Positions 31,901 to 39,415 of a stretch of 64,000 nucleotides of DNA are shown piece after piece. The DNA comes from Halovulum marinum (lineage in GTDB: Bacteria; Pseudomonadota; Alphaproteobacteria; Rhodobacterales; Rhodobacteraceae). Where the stretch lies: the NCBI RefSeq assembly GCF_009697225.1, contig NZ_WIND01000016.1:1-64000 (forward strand). The letters run 5' to 3'. A program made the position numbers and the translations under genes. Each line of letters starts with the position of its first letter. Positions within the stretch are counted from its first letter, which is position 1. The notes under the pieces are model-generated. The model worked only from the letters and a program-made list of their open reading frames with translations, was not told the DNA's origin and searched no databases.

Positions 31901-32459
31901 CCGGCGGCAGCGGGTGATGACCCTGGCCGAGATCGAGCAGAAGGTGAAGGGCGGGCCGATCGCCGCCAGGATCGCCGGCGCCGTCGCCGTGAAGCAGGAG
32001 CGCAAGTCGGCGCGCGGCAACCGCTTCGCCTTCGTCACGCTGAGCGATCCGACGGGGATCTACGAGGTGACGATGTTCTCGGAACCGCTGGAGAAGTACC
32101 GCGACCTGCTGGAGCCCGGCGCGAACGTGGTGCTGGCGGTCGAGGCGACCTACGAATCGGAGCAGCTGAAGCTGCTGGCGCGCGGCGTGCAGACCGTGGA
32201 CGAGGCGGTGCTGGGCGCGGCCCCCGCGGGGCTGAAGATCTTCGTCGACGATCCCGCGGCGCTTGGCTCGGTCGCGACCCGGCTGGAGGAGGCGGCGGGC
32301 GGGACGAAGCGCGCCGGCGGGCCGGTGAACCTGGTGCTGATGCACCCCGGGTTGCCGGGCGAGGTCGAGGTCGAACTGCCCCGGCGCTATCCGGTGACAC
32401 CGCAGATCATGGGGGCGATCAAGCACGTTCCCGGCGTCGCCCATGTCGAGGAGTTCTAG
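28959..32459 (+). CDS. dnaE: DNA polymerase III alpha subunit
   Basis: This 1166-residue replicative polymerase is the normal DnaE1 length. Domains in order are: PHP (starts FIHLRVHSAYSLLEGAIQ, with VTDTGNLFAALEF); palm with the catalytic acidic motif PDFDIDF at 403-409 (D404, D406, D408); fingers and tandem HhH; then an OB fold near 940-1030 (FAFVTLSDPTGIYEVTMF). It works in the chromosomal replisome with beta clamp and epsilon. ATG 28959 lies within a weak ribosome context (CTGCCA), so expression may be moderate. It stands alone and is convergent with slyX, three bases apart. Confidence 0.96.
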   Translation: MTEPRFIHLRVHSAYSLLEGAIQVKALPGMAKAAGMPAVAVTDTGNLFAALEFSETAAKSGVQPIIGCQLPLADAPPARPGEKGAAARAVVLLAQDEAGYANLMALSSKYYLDSGDEELRITLDDLQAHAGGLICLTGGAEGPLGQMLREGHAAAARTLAERLQRLFGDRLYVEVQRHPSGGTKRTAAEAATEPGLVDLAHALDLPLVATNDVHFTDPGMYEAHNALLCIADGAYVDQAAPRRMLTDQHYFKTPQEMAELFADLPEAIENTVEIARRCAYRARTRDPILPRFADDEVEELRRQANEGLQARLAVIPHAAPVEEYRKRLDFELGIIEGMGFPGYFLIVADFIKWAKDHDIPVGPGRGSGAGSLVAYALTITDLDPLRYSLLFERFLNPERVSMPDFDIDFCMDRREEVISYVQEKYGRDKVAQIITFGALLSKAAVRDVGRVLQMPYGQVDRLSKLIPVEGVKPVSIEKALADEPRLREEARGEEVVARMLDYAQKVEGLYRNASTHAAGVVIGDRPLVQLVPLYKDPRSDMPATQFNMKWVEQAGLVKFDFLGLKTLTVIQGAIDLIHGQGRDLHIAPDGSTLYQPPEGAENQINAIPLEDEATYRLYASAKTVAVFQVESTGMMDALRRMKPTCIEDIVALVALYRPGPMENIPKYCEVKNGLSKRDRLHPLIDHVLDETQGIIVYQEQVMQIAQEMAGYSLGGADLLRRAMGKKIQEAMDAERPKFLDGAAKNGVDKKKAQEVWDLLDKFANYGFNKSHAAAYAVVSYQTAWLKANHPVEFMAAVMNCDIHLTDKLSIYKQEVDRLGIEVIPPCVNRSQALFSVSAGRVVYGLGALKNVGTEAMRMIVRAREDGGPFSDIFDFARRVDLKRVGKRPLEMLARAGAFDALDSNRRRMFESIDRLVAYSAAAHEDKASAQISMFGAAGEELPAPRLPQPEDWLATERLRAEHMAVGFYLSGHPLDDYIGPLRRQRVMTLAEIEQKVKGGPIAARIAGAVAVKQERKSARGNRFAFVTLSDPTGIYEVTMFSEPLEKYRDLLEPGANVVLAVEATYESEQLKLLARGVQTVDEAVLGAAPAGLKIFVDDPAALGSVATRLEEAAGGTKRAGGPVNLVLMHPGLPGEVEVELPRRYPVTPQIMGAIKHVPGVAHVEEF

Positions 32460-32462
32460 CCG

Positions 32463-32669
32463 CTAGTAATGCGGCGGCTTCTCGTGGCCGATGACGACCC
32501 CGCCTTCGGCCTCGGCGAGGGCGGCGCGTTCGCGCAGCTGCTGCACCAGGCGTTCCAGCCGGTCGATGCGGTCGGCCTGGGCGCGGACGATCTCGGACAG
32601 GTCCTCGAGGGCGGCGGCCTGGTGGGTCAGCGTCTCTTCCAGGCCGGTCAGGCGATCAGTCTCGGGCAT
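32463..32669 (-). CDS. slyX: SlyX family protein
   Basis: A 68-residue protein, almost entirely a coiled coil of heptads (LEETLTHQAAALEDLSEIVR, then RIDRLERLVQQLRERAALAE), ending in the family's characteristic PPHY. The biochemical role of SlyX is not established. ATG 32669 has AGGAG seven bases upstream; a frame starting further upstream lacks similarity. It converges on dnaE with only three bases between the stop codons. Confidence 0.85.
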   Translation of the reverse strand: MPETDRLTGLEETLTHQAAALEDLSEIVRAQADRIDRLERLVQQLRERAALAEAEGGVVIGHEKPPHY

Positions 32670-33006
32670 GGTCGGTCTCCTGGGTTCGCGGTCGTGCGGC
32701 GCGCGCCGCGCCGGCGGTCGGCGTCTGCGCTTCGCCAAGGCGTTTGCGGATTAACGGGCGGCTTCCGACCCGGTTCCGCATCGGGGTGCGCGGCGCGGGG
32801 GGGCGTTTCGGCGCTTGCCGCGACCCGGCGCCGGTTTCCGTCGTGCGGCAATGCGGATAGAGATGATCAAAATGGCCCCGGCAAGCGTTTGCACTGGCAT
32901 GTCTGACCGGGGTTCCAGCCTGCGGCGCGGGAAGCTGGCAATTGCCGGGCCGGGGCCGGGCCGTGCGGTCCGACGAAGGAGGGTGCCGAGGCATGGGGTT
33001 GCAGGC
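32670..33006. other. 337-bp intergenic region, no gene recognised
   Basis: Between the divergent slyX and flavin reductase genes. It holds the slyX ribosome site, GC-rich sequence without a convincing promoter, and a strong ribosome-binding sequence AAGGAGGG at 32976-32983. That site is followed by a five-codon frame (ATG 32993, MGLQA, TGA 33008-33010) whose stop overlaps the start of the next gene. No RNA gene or coding signal of usable length is seen. Confidence 0.5.
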
Positions 33007-33483
33007 ATGAGCAGGAACGAGCGCGCGCTGCGCGACGCGCTGGGGCGCTATGCGACCGGGGTGACGGTGGTCACCACGCAGACCGCGCGCGGTCCGCTGG
33101 GCATCACCGCCAACAGCTTTGCCGCGGTGTCGCTGGACCCGCCGCTGGTGCTGTGGTCGCCGGCGCGGCGGTCGCGGCGGTTCCCGGCGTTCGAGGCGGC
33201 GTCGCATTTCGCGATTCACGTGCTGACCGAGGAGCAGCGCTGGCTGGCCGAGCGGTTCGCGCGCAGCGGCGGCGACTTCGCGGGAATCGAGACCACGCCC
33301 GGCCTGGGCGGTGCGCCGCTTATCGCCGGGTGCGCGGCGCGGCTGGAATGCCAGCACGCGGCGCAGCACGAGGGCGGAGACCACCTGATCCTGGTGGGCG
33401 AGGTGCGGCGCTTCGCGCAGGGCTCGGGCGCGCCGCTGATCTTTTTCGGCGGCGACTACCGGCGGCTGGGCGGACCGCTGTAG
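33007..33483 (+). CDS. Flavin reductase (DIM6/NTAB) family protein
   Basis: This 158-residue FMN-binding split-barrel protein has the family pattern ALGRYATGVTVVTTQT near the N-terminus, GITANSFAAVSLDPPLVLW in the flavin site and a C-terminal FFGGDYRRLGG. Such proteins reduce FMN or FAD with NAD(P)H, often for a partner monooxygenase; no partner is nearby. ATG 33007 gives the normal start. The good ribosome site lies 24 bases upstream, in front of a five-codon leader that ends on this start, so translation may depend on coupling. It converges with the SleB-like gene, five bases apart. Confidence 0.82.
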   Translation: MSRNERALRDALGRYATGVTVVTTQTARGPLGITANSFAAVSLDPPLVLWSPARRSRRFPAFEAASHFAIHVLTEEQRWLAERFARSGGDFAGIETTPGLGGAPLIAGCAARLECQHAAQHEGGDHLILVGEVRRFAQGSGAPLIFFGGDYRRLGGPL

Positions 33484-33488
33484 GCGGC

Positions 33489-33974
33489 TCAGCGGTAGAA
33501 GATGTTGCCGCCCAGCGCCACGGTGCGGCGGAGCGTGGCGAACCAGCCCGGCTTCATCCATTTCGCGTGGAAGAACAGCGCGCCGTCGGTGACGTCCTCT
33601 TGCGGGTTCGCCAGCGCGACTTCGGTTGCCCTGGTGGCGTTGGCCAGCTTCACCTGGTCGCCGAACACCTCGGGCTTGCCGTCGCAGCGGTACGAGAACT
33701 GGCAGCCGTCAGCGACCACACCGCAGACGCTGTTGGGAAAGCGCGGGTCTTCGGCCCGGTTCAGGATCACGTTCGCCACCGCACGCTGGCCGCTGAGCGA
33801 ATTGGCCGCGGCTTCGTAGTAGACCGCCTCGCGCAGGCAGGTGAAGTCCGCGTCCGTGAAGCTGACGGCGGGGGTCTCCGTCTCGGTGCGGCTGATGGTG
33901 TCTTCCTGCGGGGCTGCGCAGGCGGCGACGACAAGGACGCCGAGGGTGATGAACCGGGGAAGGGATGCGAGCAT
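33489..33974 (-). CDS. SleB-type cell wall hydrolase, lipoprotein
   Basis: This 161-residue protein carries the Hydrolase_2 (SleB/CwlJ) domain: CLREAVYYEAAANSLSGQRA with the catalytic-type glutamate, then VANVILNRAEDPRFPNSVCG and CQFSYRCDG. The C-terminus FFHAKWMKPGWF is the usual end of this domain. A signal peptide with lipobox (LGVLVVAAC) predicts a lipid-anchored envelope protein that opens peptidoglycan. In non-sporulating bacteria the role is cell-wall remodelling. It is a single gene on the minus strand. Confidence 0.85.
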   Translation of the reverse strand: MLASLPRFITLGVLVVAACAAPQEDTISRTETETPAVSFTDADFTCLREAVYYEAAANSLSGQRAVANVILNRAEDPRFPNSVCGVVADGCQFSYRCDGKPEVFGDQVKLANATRATEVALANPQEDVTDGALFFHAKWMKPGWFATLRRTVALGGNIFYR

Positions 33975-34147
33975 TGCGCTGTCCGTCGTGATTGGTGTCC
34001 CGGCTAGGCTTTCCGTGACGGCGGCGCCGCGGACAACCCTGTTGTTCCCGTCCTCGCCATATCGGCGGGGATCCGCGCGCGGCCACGCGCGCTTGCCCCC
34101 TTCGGGGTGCTGCGCTAGGACACGCCCGCAGGCGGGAGAGATCCGAG

Positions 34148-35644
34148 ATGGCGAAAGACAGGAAGGCTCGGCGCCCCAGGGCGCAGCAGCCGAAGGGATT
34201 CCGGGATTATTTCGGGGCCGAGGTCACTGCGCGCAGTGCCATGCTTGCGCGGATCACGCAGGTCTATGACGCCTACGGCTTCGACCCGCTCGAGACCAGC
34301 GCCGTCGAGACCGTCGAGGCGCTGGGCAAGTTCCTGCCCGACGTGGACCGCCCGAACGCGGGCGTGTTCGCCTGGCAGGACGAGGACGACAGCTGGATGG
34401 CGCTACGCTACGACCTGACCGCGCCGCTGGCGCGGGTCTACGCGCAGTACCGCAACGATCTGCCCAGCCCCTATCGCCGCTATGCGGTCGGCCCGGTCTG
34501 GCGCAACGAGAAGCCGGGGCCGGGGCGGTTCCGGCAGTTCTACCAGTGCGATGCGGACACCGTCGGCTCGGCCTCGGCCGGGGCGGACGCCGAGATCTGC
34601 GCCATGCTGGCCGACACGCTGGAGGCCGTCGGCATCGCGCGCGGCGATTACATCGTGCGGCTGAACAACCGCAAGGTCCTGAACGGGGTGATGGAGGTCG
34701 TCGGCCTGCTGGACCCGGCCGATCCCGAGGCGCACGCCGAGCGGCGCGGCATCGTGCTGCGCGCCATCGACAAGCTGGACCGGCTGGGGCTGGACGGCGT
34801 GCGCGCCCTGCTGGGCGAGGGCCGCAAGGACGAAAGCGGCGATTTCACCAGCGGCGCGGGCCTGTCGGCCGATGCCGCCGAGGTGGTGATCGGCTTCATG
34901 CAGGCCCGCGGTGCGGACGCGGGCGCGACCATCGCCAACCTGCGCGGACTGGTCACCGGATCGGCCGGCGGCAGCGAGGGCGTGGACGAGCTGGAGCGGA
35001 TCGGCGATCTGGTCGCCGCGCAGGGCTACGGCACAGACCAGTTCCTGGTGGATCCGTCGGTCGTCCGCGGCCTGGGCTACTACACCGGCCCGGTCTACGA
35101 GGCCGAACTGACCTTCGAGATCACCGACGAGAAGGGGCGCCCGCGGCAGTTCGGCTCGGTCGCCGGCGGCGGGCGCTACGACGATCTGGTCAAGCGGTTC
35201 ACCGGCCAGGCGGTTCCGGCGACGGGCGTCTCGATCGGTGTCGACCGGCTGCTGGCGGCGCTGGCCGCCAAGGGCCGGCAGGCGGCGCAGGCGGCGGGGC
35301 CGGTGGTGGTCACCGTGATGGACCGCGAGCGCATGGCCGACTACCAGCAGATGGTGCGCGAGCTGCGCGACGCCGGGCTGCGGGCCGAGGTCTACCTCGG
35401 CAATCCGAACAAGTTCGGCAAGCAGCTGGAGTACGCCGACACACGGCAGAGCCCGGTTGCGGTGATCGAGGGCGGCGACGAGAAGGCCCGCGGCGTGGTG
35501 CAGCTGAAGGATCTGGCGCTGGGCAAGCGGCTGGCGGCCGAGATGGAGACCCATGACGAGTGGAAATCCCAGCCCGCGCAGATCGAGGTGCCGCGCGACG
35601 CGCTGGTCGCGGAAGTGCGCAAGATGATCGCGCGCGCGGGCTGA
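34148..35644 (+). CDS. hisS: Histidine-tRNA ligase
   Basis: This 498-residue class II aminoacyl-tRNA synthetase charges tRNA-His. Motif 1 region ([11 protein letters not shown]), motif 2 ([29 protein letters not shown]), the HisA motif ([14 protein letters not shown]) and motif 3 ([12 protein letters not shown] then GVSIGVDRL) are all present. The C-terminal anticodon-binding domain is intact. The N-terminus is basic ([14 protein letters not shown]). It starts the run hisS-hisZ-hisG-panC, with four bases before hisZ. This is the alphaproteobacterial HisS form with an insertion around 225-260. Confidence 0.95.
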   Translation: MAKDRKARRPRAQQPKGFRDYFGAEVTARSAMLARITQVYDAYGFDPLETSAVETVEALGKFLPDVDRPNAGVFAWQDEDDSWMALRYDLTAPLARVYAQYRNDLPSPYRRYAVGPVWRNEKPGPGRFRQFYQCDADTVGSASAGADAEICAMLADTLEAVGIARGDYIVRLNNRKVLNGVMEVVGLLDPADPEAHAERRGIVLRAIDKLDRLGLDGVRALLGEGRKDESGDFTSGAGLSADAAEVVIGFMQARGADAGATIANLRGLVTGSAGGSEGVDELERIGDLVAAQGYGTDQFLVDPSVVRGLGYYTGPVYEAELTFEITDEKGRPRQFGSVAGGGRYDDLVKRFTGQAVPATGVSIGVDRLLAALAAKGRQAAQAAGPVVVTVMDRERMADYQQMVRELRDAGLRAEVYLGNPNKFGKQLEYADTRQSPVAVIEGGDEKARGVVQLKDLALGKRLAAEMETHDEWKSQPAQIEVPRDALVAEVRKMIARAG

Positions 35645-35648
35645 GCCG

Positions 35649-36776
35649 ATGATCGAGCGCGCATACCTGGACGACGCCCGCACCGGGCAGGGGCTGGCCC
35701 GGCTGGAGGCCGAGGTCGCCCGGCTGATGGCGCTGTTCGCCGAGGCCGGCGCGGCCAAGGTGGACCCCGCCGCGCTGCAGCCCGCCGAGGTGCTGCTGGA
35801 CCTCTACGGCGAGGACATCCGCGCCCGCGCCTTCGTCACCTCGGACGGCGAACGCGAGATGATGCTGCGCCCGGATTTCACCGTGCCGGTGGTCGAGCGG
35901 CACATGGCGCACGGCGCCGAGCCGGCGCGCTACTGCTATGCCGGGCGGGTCTGGCGCCGGCAGGACAGCGGCGCCAGCCGGGCCTCGGAATATCTGCAGT
36001 GCGGGTTCGAACTGTTCGACGGCGCCGACCCGGCGGCCGCGGACGCCGAGGCGTTCGCGTTGTTCGCGCGCGCGCTTCAGGGGCGCGGGCTGCAGCCGGC
36101 GACCGGCGACATGGGCCTGCTGTTCGCCGCCATCGACGGTCTGGCGACGACCGACGACCGCCGCCACGCGCTGCGCCGCCATGTCTGGCGACCGGTGCGC
36201 TTCCACCGGCTGCTGGAGCGTTATGCCTCGGTCCGGCACCCGAAGGCGGATCTGGTCTCGGAGGTGGGCGACGACCCGCTGCCGGCGGTCAGGGCCGCCG
36301 GCCGGGCGGTGGGCAAGCGCAGCGCGCAGGAGGTCGCCCAGCGCATCAAGCGGCTGGTGCGCGACGCGGCCACGCCGCCGCTGGCCGACATCGAGGTGGA
36401 CCTGATCGAGGCGCTGCTGGACCTGCGCGCGCCGGCGGCGCAGGCGCTGACCAAGCTGCGCGACCTGGCGCGCGAGTCGACGTCGCTGGCCCCCGCCGTG
36501 GACCGTTTCGCGGCGCGGCTGGAGGCGCTGGACACGCGCGGCGTCGACGTGCACGACCTGCCGTTCGAAGGCTCCTTCGGGCGGACCACGCTGGAATACT
36601 ACGACGGCTTCGTGTTCGGCTTCTATGCGCCCGAGCGGCCGGACCTGCCGGTGATCGCCAGCGGCGGGCGCTACGACGCGCTGACCCGGGCGCTGGACGC
36701 GGCCGGCGGCGGCGTACCGGCGGTGGGCGGCATCATCCGCCCCGAGGCCCTGCTGGCGCTGGAGGCGGGCCGATGA
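35649..36776 (+). CDS. hisZ: ATP phosphoribosyltransferase regulatory subunit
   Basis: This 375-residue HisS-like paralogue lacks aminoacylation activity. It forms a hetero-octamer with short HisG and confers histidine feedback on the first step of histidine synthesis. The class II fold is recognisable (LRPDFTVPVVERHMAHG, then YAGRVWRRQD and a final SGGRYDALTRALDAAGGG), but the charging motifs are degenerate compared with the neighbouring hisS. The stop overlaps the hisG start as ATGA, so the two subunits should be made in stoichiometric amounts. Confidence 0.92.
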   Translation: MIERAYLDDARTGQGLARLEAEVARLMALFAEAGAAKVDPAALQPAEVLLDLYGEDIRARAFVTSDGEREMMLRPDFTVPVVERHMAHGAEPARYCYAGRVWRRQDSGASRASEYLQCGFELFDGADPAAADAEAFALFARALQGRGLQPATGDMGLLFAAIDGLATTDDRRHALRRHVWRPVRFHRLLERYASVRHPKADLVSEVGDDPLPAVRAAGRAVGKRSAQEVAQRIKRLVRDAATPPLADIEVDLIEALLDLRAPAAQALTKLRDLARESTSLAPAVDRFAARLEALDTRGVDVHDLPFEGSFGRTTLEYYDGFVFGFYAPERPDLPVIASGGRYDALTRALDAAGGGVPAVGGIIRPEALLALEAGR

Positions 36777-37486
36777 CGCTGAAGCTGGGGGTGCCGTCGA
36801 AGGGGCGGCTGCAGGACGACACCTTCGCCTGGTTCGCGGATCGCGGCGTGACGCTGAAGCGCACCGGCGCGGGCCGCGAGTATGCCGGGCGGGTGGACGG
36901 CGCCAGCGGTGTCGAGCTGGTGCTGCTGTCGGCGGGCGAGATCCCGCGCGAGATGGCGCAGGGCCGGATCCACATGGGCGTCACCGGCCAGGACCTGGTG
37001 GCCGAGAAGCTGCGCGCCGGCACCGTGGCCGAGGTGGCCGAGCTTGGCTTCGGCCACGCCGACCTGATCGTCGCGGTGCCGGCGTTCTGGATCGACGTCG
37101 ACACGATGGACGACCTGGATGCCGCCGCCGCCGCGTTCCGCGCCGCGCACGGCCACCGGCTGCGGGTGGCGACCAAGTACCACGCGCTGACCCGGCGGTT
37201 CTTCCGGGAGCACGGCGTCGCCGACTACAGCCTGGTGGACAGCCAGGGCGCGACCGAGGGCACGGTGAAGCACCAGACCGCCGAGGCGATCACCGACATC
37301 ACCTCGACCGGCGAAACCCTGCGCGCGAACCACTTGAAAGTGCTGGCCGACGGGATCATCCTGCGCTCGCAGGCGACGCTGTTCGCATCCCGCAGGGCCG
37401 AATGGGGGGAAGATGTGCGCGCCGCATACACCGCGTTGATGCAGAAACTGCTGCCGGACGACGGGGGGGGCGCGCCGTGGACGTGA
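36773..37486 (+). CDS. hisG: ATP phosphoribosyltransferase catalytic subunit (short form)
   Basis: This 237-residue short-form HisG lacks the C-terminal regulatory domain and depends on HisZ. It catalyses ATP plus PRPP to phosphoribosyl-ATP. Seen: LKLGVPSKGRLQDDT at the N-terminus, the VTGQDLV segment, and the PRPP-binding signature DITSTGETLRANHL. Start ATG 36773 overlaps the hisZ stop. The 3' end overlaps the GTG start of panC by ten bases. Confidence 0.93.
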   Translation: MTLKLGVPSKGRLQDDTFAWFADRGVTLKRTGAGREYAGRVDGASGVELVLLSAGEIPREMAQGRIHMGVTGQDLVAEKLRAGTVAEVAELGFGHADLIVAVPAFWIDVDTMDDLDAAAAAFRAAHGHRLRVATKYHALTRRFFREHGVADYSLVDSQGATEGTVKHQTAEAITDITSTGETLRANHLKVLADGIILRSQATLFASRRAEWGEDVRAAYTALMQKLLPDDGGGAPWT

Positions 37487-38331
37487 TCCGCACCGTTCCG
37501 GAACTGGCCGCGCGGGTCGCGGCCTGGCGCGAGGACGGCGAGCGCATCGGGCTGGTGCCCACCATGGGCGGGCTGCACGGCGGTCACACGCGGCTGATCC
37601 GCGCCGCGAAGGAGCGCGACGAGAAGGTCGTGCTGACGCTGTTCGTGAACCCGACCCAGTTCGGACCGGACGAGGATCTGGCCGGCTACCCGCGCAGCGA
37701 GGCCGAGGACCTGGAACTGGCCCGGATCGAGTTCGTCGACCTGGCCTTCGTGCCCGAGGCGGCCGAGATGTACCCGCCGGGGTTCTCGACCCGCGTGCAG
37801 GTCGACTACGACGAGGACGTGCTGTGCGCCGCGGACCGGCCCGGGCATTTCGACGGCGTGGCGCAGGCCGTCACCAAGCTGCTGAACCTGTCGCGCGCCG
37901 ACAGCGCCTATTTCGGCGAGAAGGACTGGCAGCAGCTGCAAATCGTCCGCAAGCTGGTGCGGGATCTGAATATCGCCACGCGGATCGTCGGCGTGCCCAC
38001 CGTGCGCGAGGGCGACGGGCTGGCGATGTCGACCCGCAACCGCACGCTCGGCGCCGAGCACCGGGCGATCGCGCCGCGCCTGTTCGCCGAGATCACCCGC
38101 GCCGCCAGCCGCATCGCCCAGGGCGAGCCGACCGAACTGGCCTGCGTCGAGGCCGCCGAGAACCTGATCATCGCCGGCTTCAGCGACGTCGAGTATCTGG
38201 AATGCCGCGACGCCGAGCGGCTGCGCATCGCGCCTTCGCCGGGGCACGGCGCGCGGGTGTTCGCGGCCGCCCGGTTGGGCGGCGCGCGGCTGATCGACAA
38301 CGTGCCGGTGCCGGATCTGCTGGCGCGCTGA
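37477..38331 (+). CDS. panC: Pantothenate synthetase
   Basis: This 284-residue enzyme condenses pantoate and beta-alanine with ATP. The HIGH-type motif reads VPTMGGLHGGHTRLI (usual form VPTMGALHEGH), so both histidines remain but the Glu between them is Gly. Then follow NPTQFGPDEDL, the FGEKDWQQLQIVRKL segment (commonly FGEKDYQQ) and the KMSKS-like AMSTRN. The start is GTG 37477 (VDVIRTVPEL), inside the end of hisG; a GTG at 37483 is an alternative. Coupling to hisG is unusual, since panB normally accompanies panC. Confidence 0.88.
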   Translation: MDVIRTVPELAARVAAWREDGERIGLVPTMGGLHGGHTRLIRAAKERDEKVVLTLFVNPTQFGPDEDLAGYPRSEAEDLELARIEFVDLAFVPEAAEMYPPGFSTRVQVDYDEDVLCAADRPGHFDGVAQAVTKLLNLSRADSAYFGEKDWQQLQIVRKLVRDLNIATRIVGVPTVREGDGLAMSTRNRTLGAEHRAIAPRLFAEITRAASRIAQGEPTELACVEAAENLIIAGFSDVEYLECRDAERLRIAPSPGHGARVFAAARLGGARLIDNVPVPDLLAR

Positions 38332-38334
38332 CGC

Positions 38335-38351
38335 CCGGCGCGGCGCGCCGG
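38335..38351. terminator. GC-rich hairpin between convergent panC and hydrolase genes
   Basis: CCGGCGC (38335-38341) pairs with GCGCCGG (38345-38351) over a three-base loop, filling the 21-bp gap between two convergent stop codons. There is no T-run, so it is a weak candidate. Confidence 0.4.
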
Positions 38352-38352
38352 C

Positions 38353-39249
38353 TCAGGCGGTCTGCGCCAGGTGGTTTTCGAAGAACAGGATCGTCCTGTC
38401 CCACGACAGTTCCGCCGCCGCGGCGTCGTAGCGCGGCGTGGTGTCGTTGTGGAAGCCGTGGTTCACGTCCGGGTAGAAATGCGCCGAGAACTCCTTGCCG
38501 TTGGTGCGCAGCGCCTCTTCATAGGCTGGCCAGCCGGCGTTGATGCGATCGTCCAGCCCGGCGTAGTGCAGCATCAGCGGCGCCTCGATCTTCGGCACGT
38601 CGGCGACGTCCGGCTGGCTGCCGTAATAGGGCACCGAGGCCGCCATGTCCGGGTAGGCCACCGCCAGCGCGTTGCACACCCCGCCGCCATAGCAGAAGCC
38701 GACCGCGCCGGCGCGGCCGTTCGACAGCTCGTGATTGTGGACCCATTCGAAGCCGGCGAAGAAGTCCTGCAGCAGCTTGGCGCGGTCCAGTTGGCTCTGC
38801 ATCTCGCGCCCCTGCTCGTCGGTGCCGGGGTAGCCGCCCAGCGGGCTGAGCCCGTCGGGCCCCAGCGCCAGGAAACCGGCCTTGGCGACGCGGCGCACGA
38901 CATCCTCGATGTAGGGGTTCAGGCCGCGGTTCTCGTGCACCACCAGCACCGTGCCGAACGGCCCGGCGCCGGTCGCAGGGCGGGCCAGCAGGCCCGAGAT
39001 CTCGCCGTGACCCTCGGGCGAGTCATAGCTCACGCGTTCGGTCACGATCGCGGGGTCGTCGGGCGCGACCTGCTGCGCCAGCGCGTAGTCCGGCTTCAGC
39101 GCCTCGAACATGGCGGCGGCGGACATGCCGCCAACGGCGAATGTCGCGGCGCCGTCCAGGAATTCGCGCTTGGTGACGCGCCCGTGCACGTAGCCGTCGA
39201 ACAGGTCGAGCACGCGCTGGTCGAAGTCCTTTGCGGTCAGTCGGTTCAT
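38353..39249 (-). CDS. Dienelactone hydrolase family protein, probably Tat-exported
   Basis: This 298-residue alpha/beta hydrolase has the cysteine-nucleophile elbow GFCYGGG (C186) plus D233 in AGLDDRINAG and H264 in VNHGFHND, the dienelactone hydrolase triad. The N-terminus has a helix, then TKREFLDGAATFAVGG, which looks like an internal twin-arginine-type export signal, as in YghX/carboxymethylenebutenolidase-like relatives. ATG 39249 has GGGGGAG upstream. It lies tail-to-tail with panC and divergent from the TetR gene, its likely regulator. Substrate unknown. Confidence 0.82.
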   Translation of the reverse strand: MNRLTAKDFDQRVLDLFDGYVHGRVTKREFLDGAATFAVGGMSAAAMFEALKPDYALAQQVAPDDPAIVTERVSYDSPEGHGEISGLLARPATGAGPFGTVLVVHENRGLNPYIEDVVRRVAKAGFLALGPDGLSPLGGYPGTDEQGREMQSQLDRAKLLQDFFAGFEWVHNHELSNGRAGAVGFCYGGGVCNALAVAYPDMAASVPYYGSQPDVADVPKIEAPLMLHYAGLDDRINAGWPAYEEALRTNGKEFSAHFYPDVNHGFHNDTTPRYDAAAAELSWDRTILFFENHLAQTA

Positions 39250-39363
39250 GTCGAAAATCTCCCCCAATGAAGTTGCCCTCAACGTCTACGTTCTACGCCG
39301 GCCGTTCCGTCGGCGCTTGTGACGATAATTTGATTTTCGACCGCCGGCACGGCGGCGGCGGTC

Positions 39364-39377
39364 TTGACAGGCTGTCA
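39364..39377 (+). promoter_or_regulatory. -35 element overlapped by palindrome TGACAGGCTGTCA (TetR operator candidate)
   Basis: TTGACA at 39364-39369 is a consensus -35 box. The perfect palindrome TGACAG-G-CTGTCA spans 39365-39377 and covers it. It lies 38 bp before the tetR start in the divergent region, the expected place for autorepression. No good -10 is visible at 17 bp (CTGCTT). Confidence 0.55.
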
Positions 39378-39415
39378 TCGCGAGTGCTGCTTGGGGCAAA
39401 CCGGAGGCACCCGAA

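Noticed and set aside
29496-32444. Very long open frame antisense to dnaE (also similar long antisense frames over 4516-7086, 41555-44020 and 11103-14684)
   Set aside because: Their translations are Arg/Ala/Gly/Pro- or His/Val-rich without domain patterns, and the opposite strand carries clear, complete genes. They arise because stop codons are rare in the antisense frames of very GC-rich genes.
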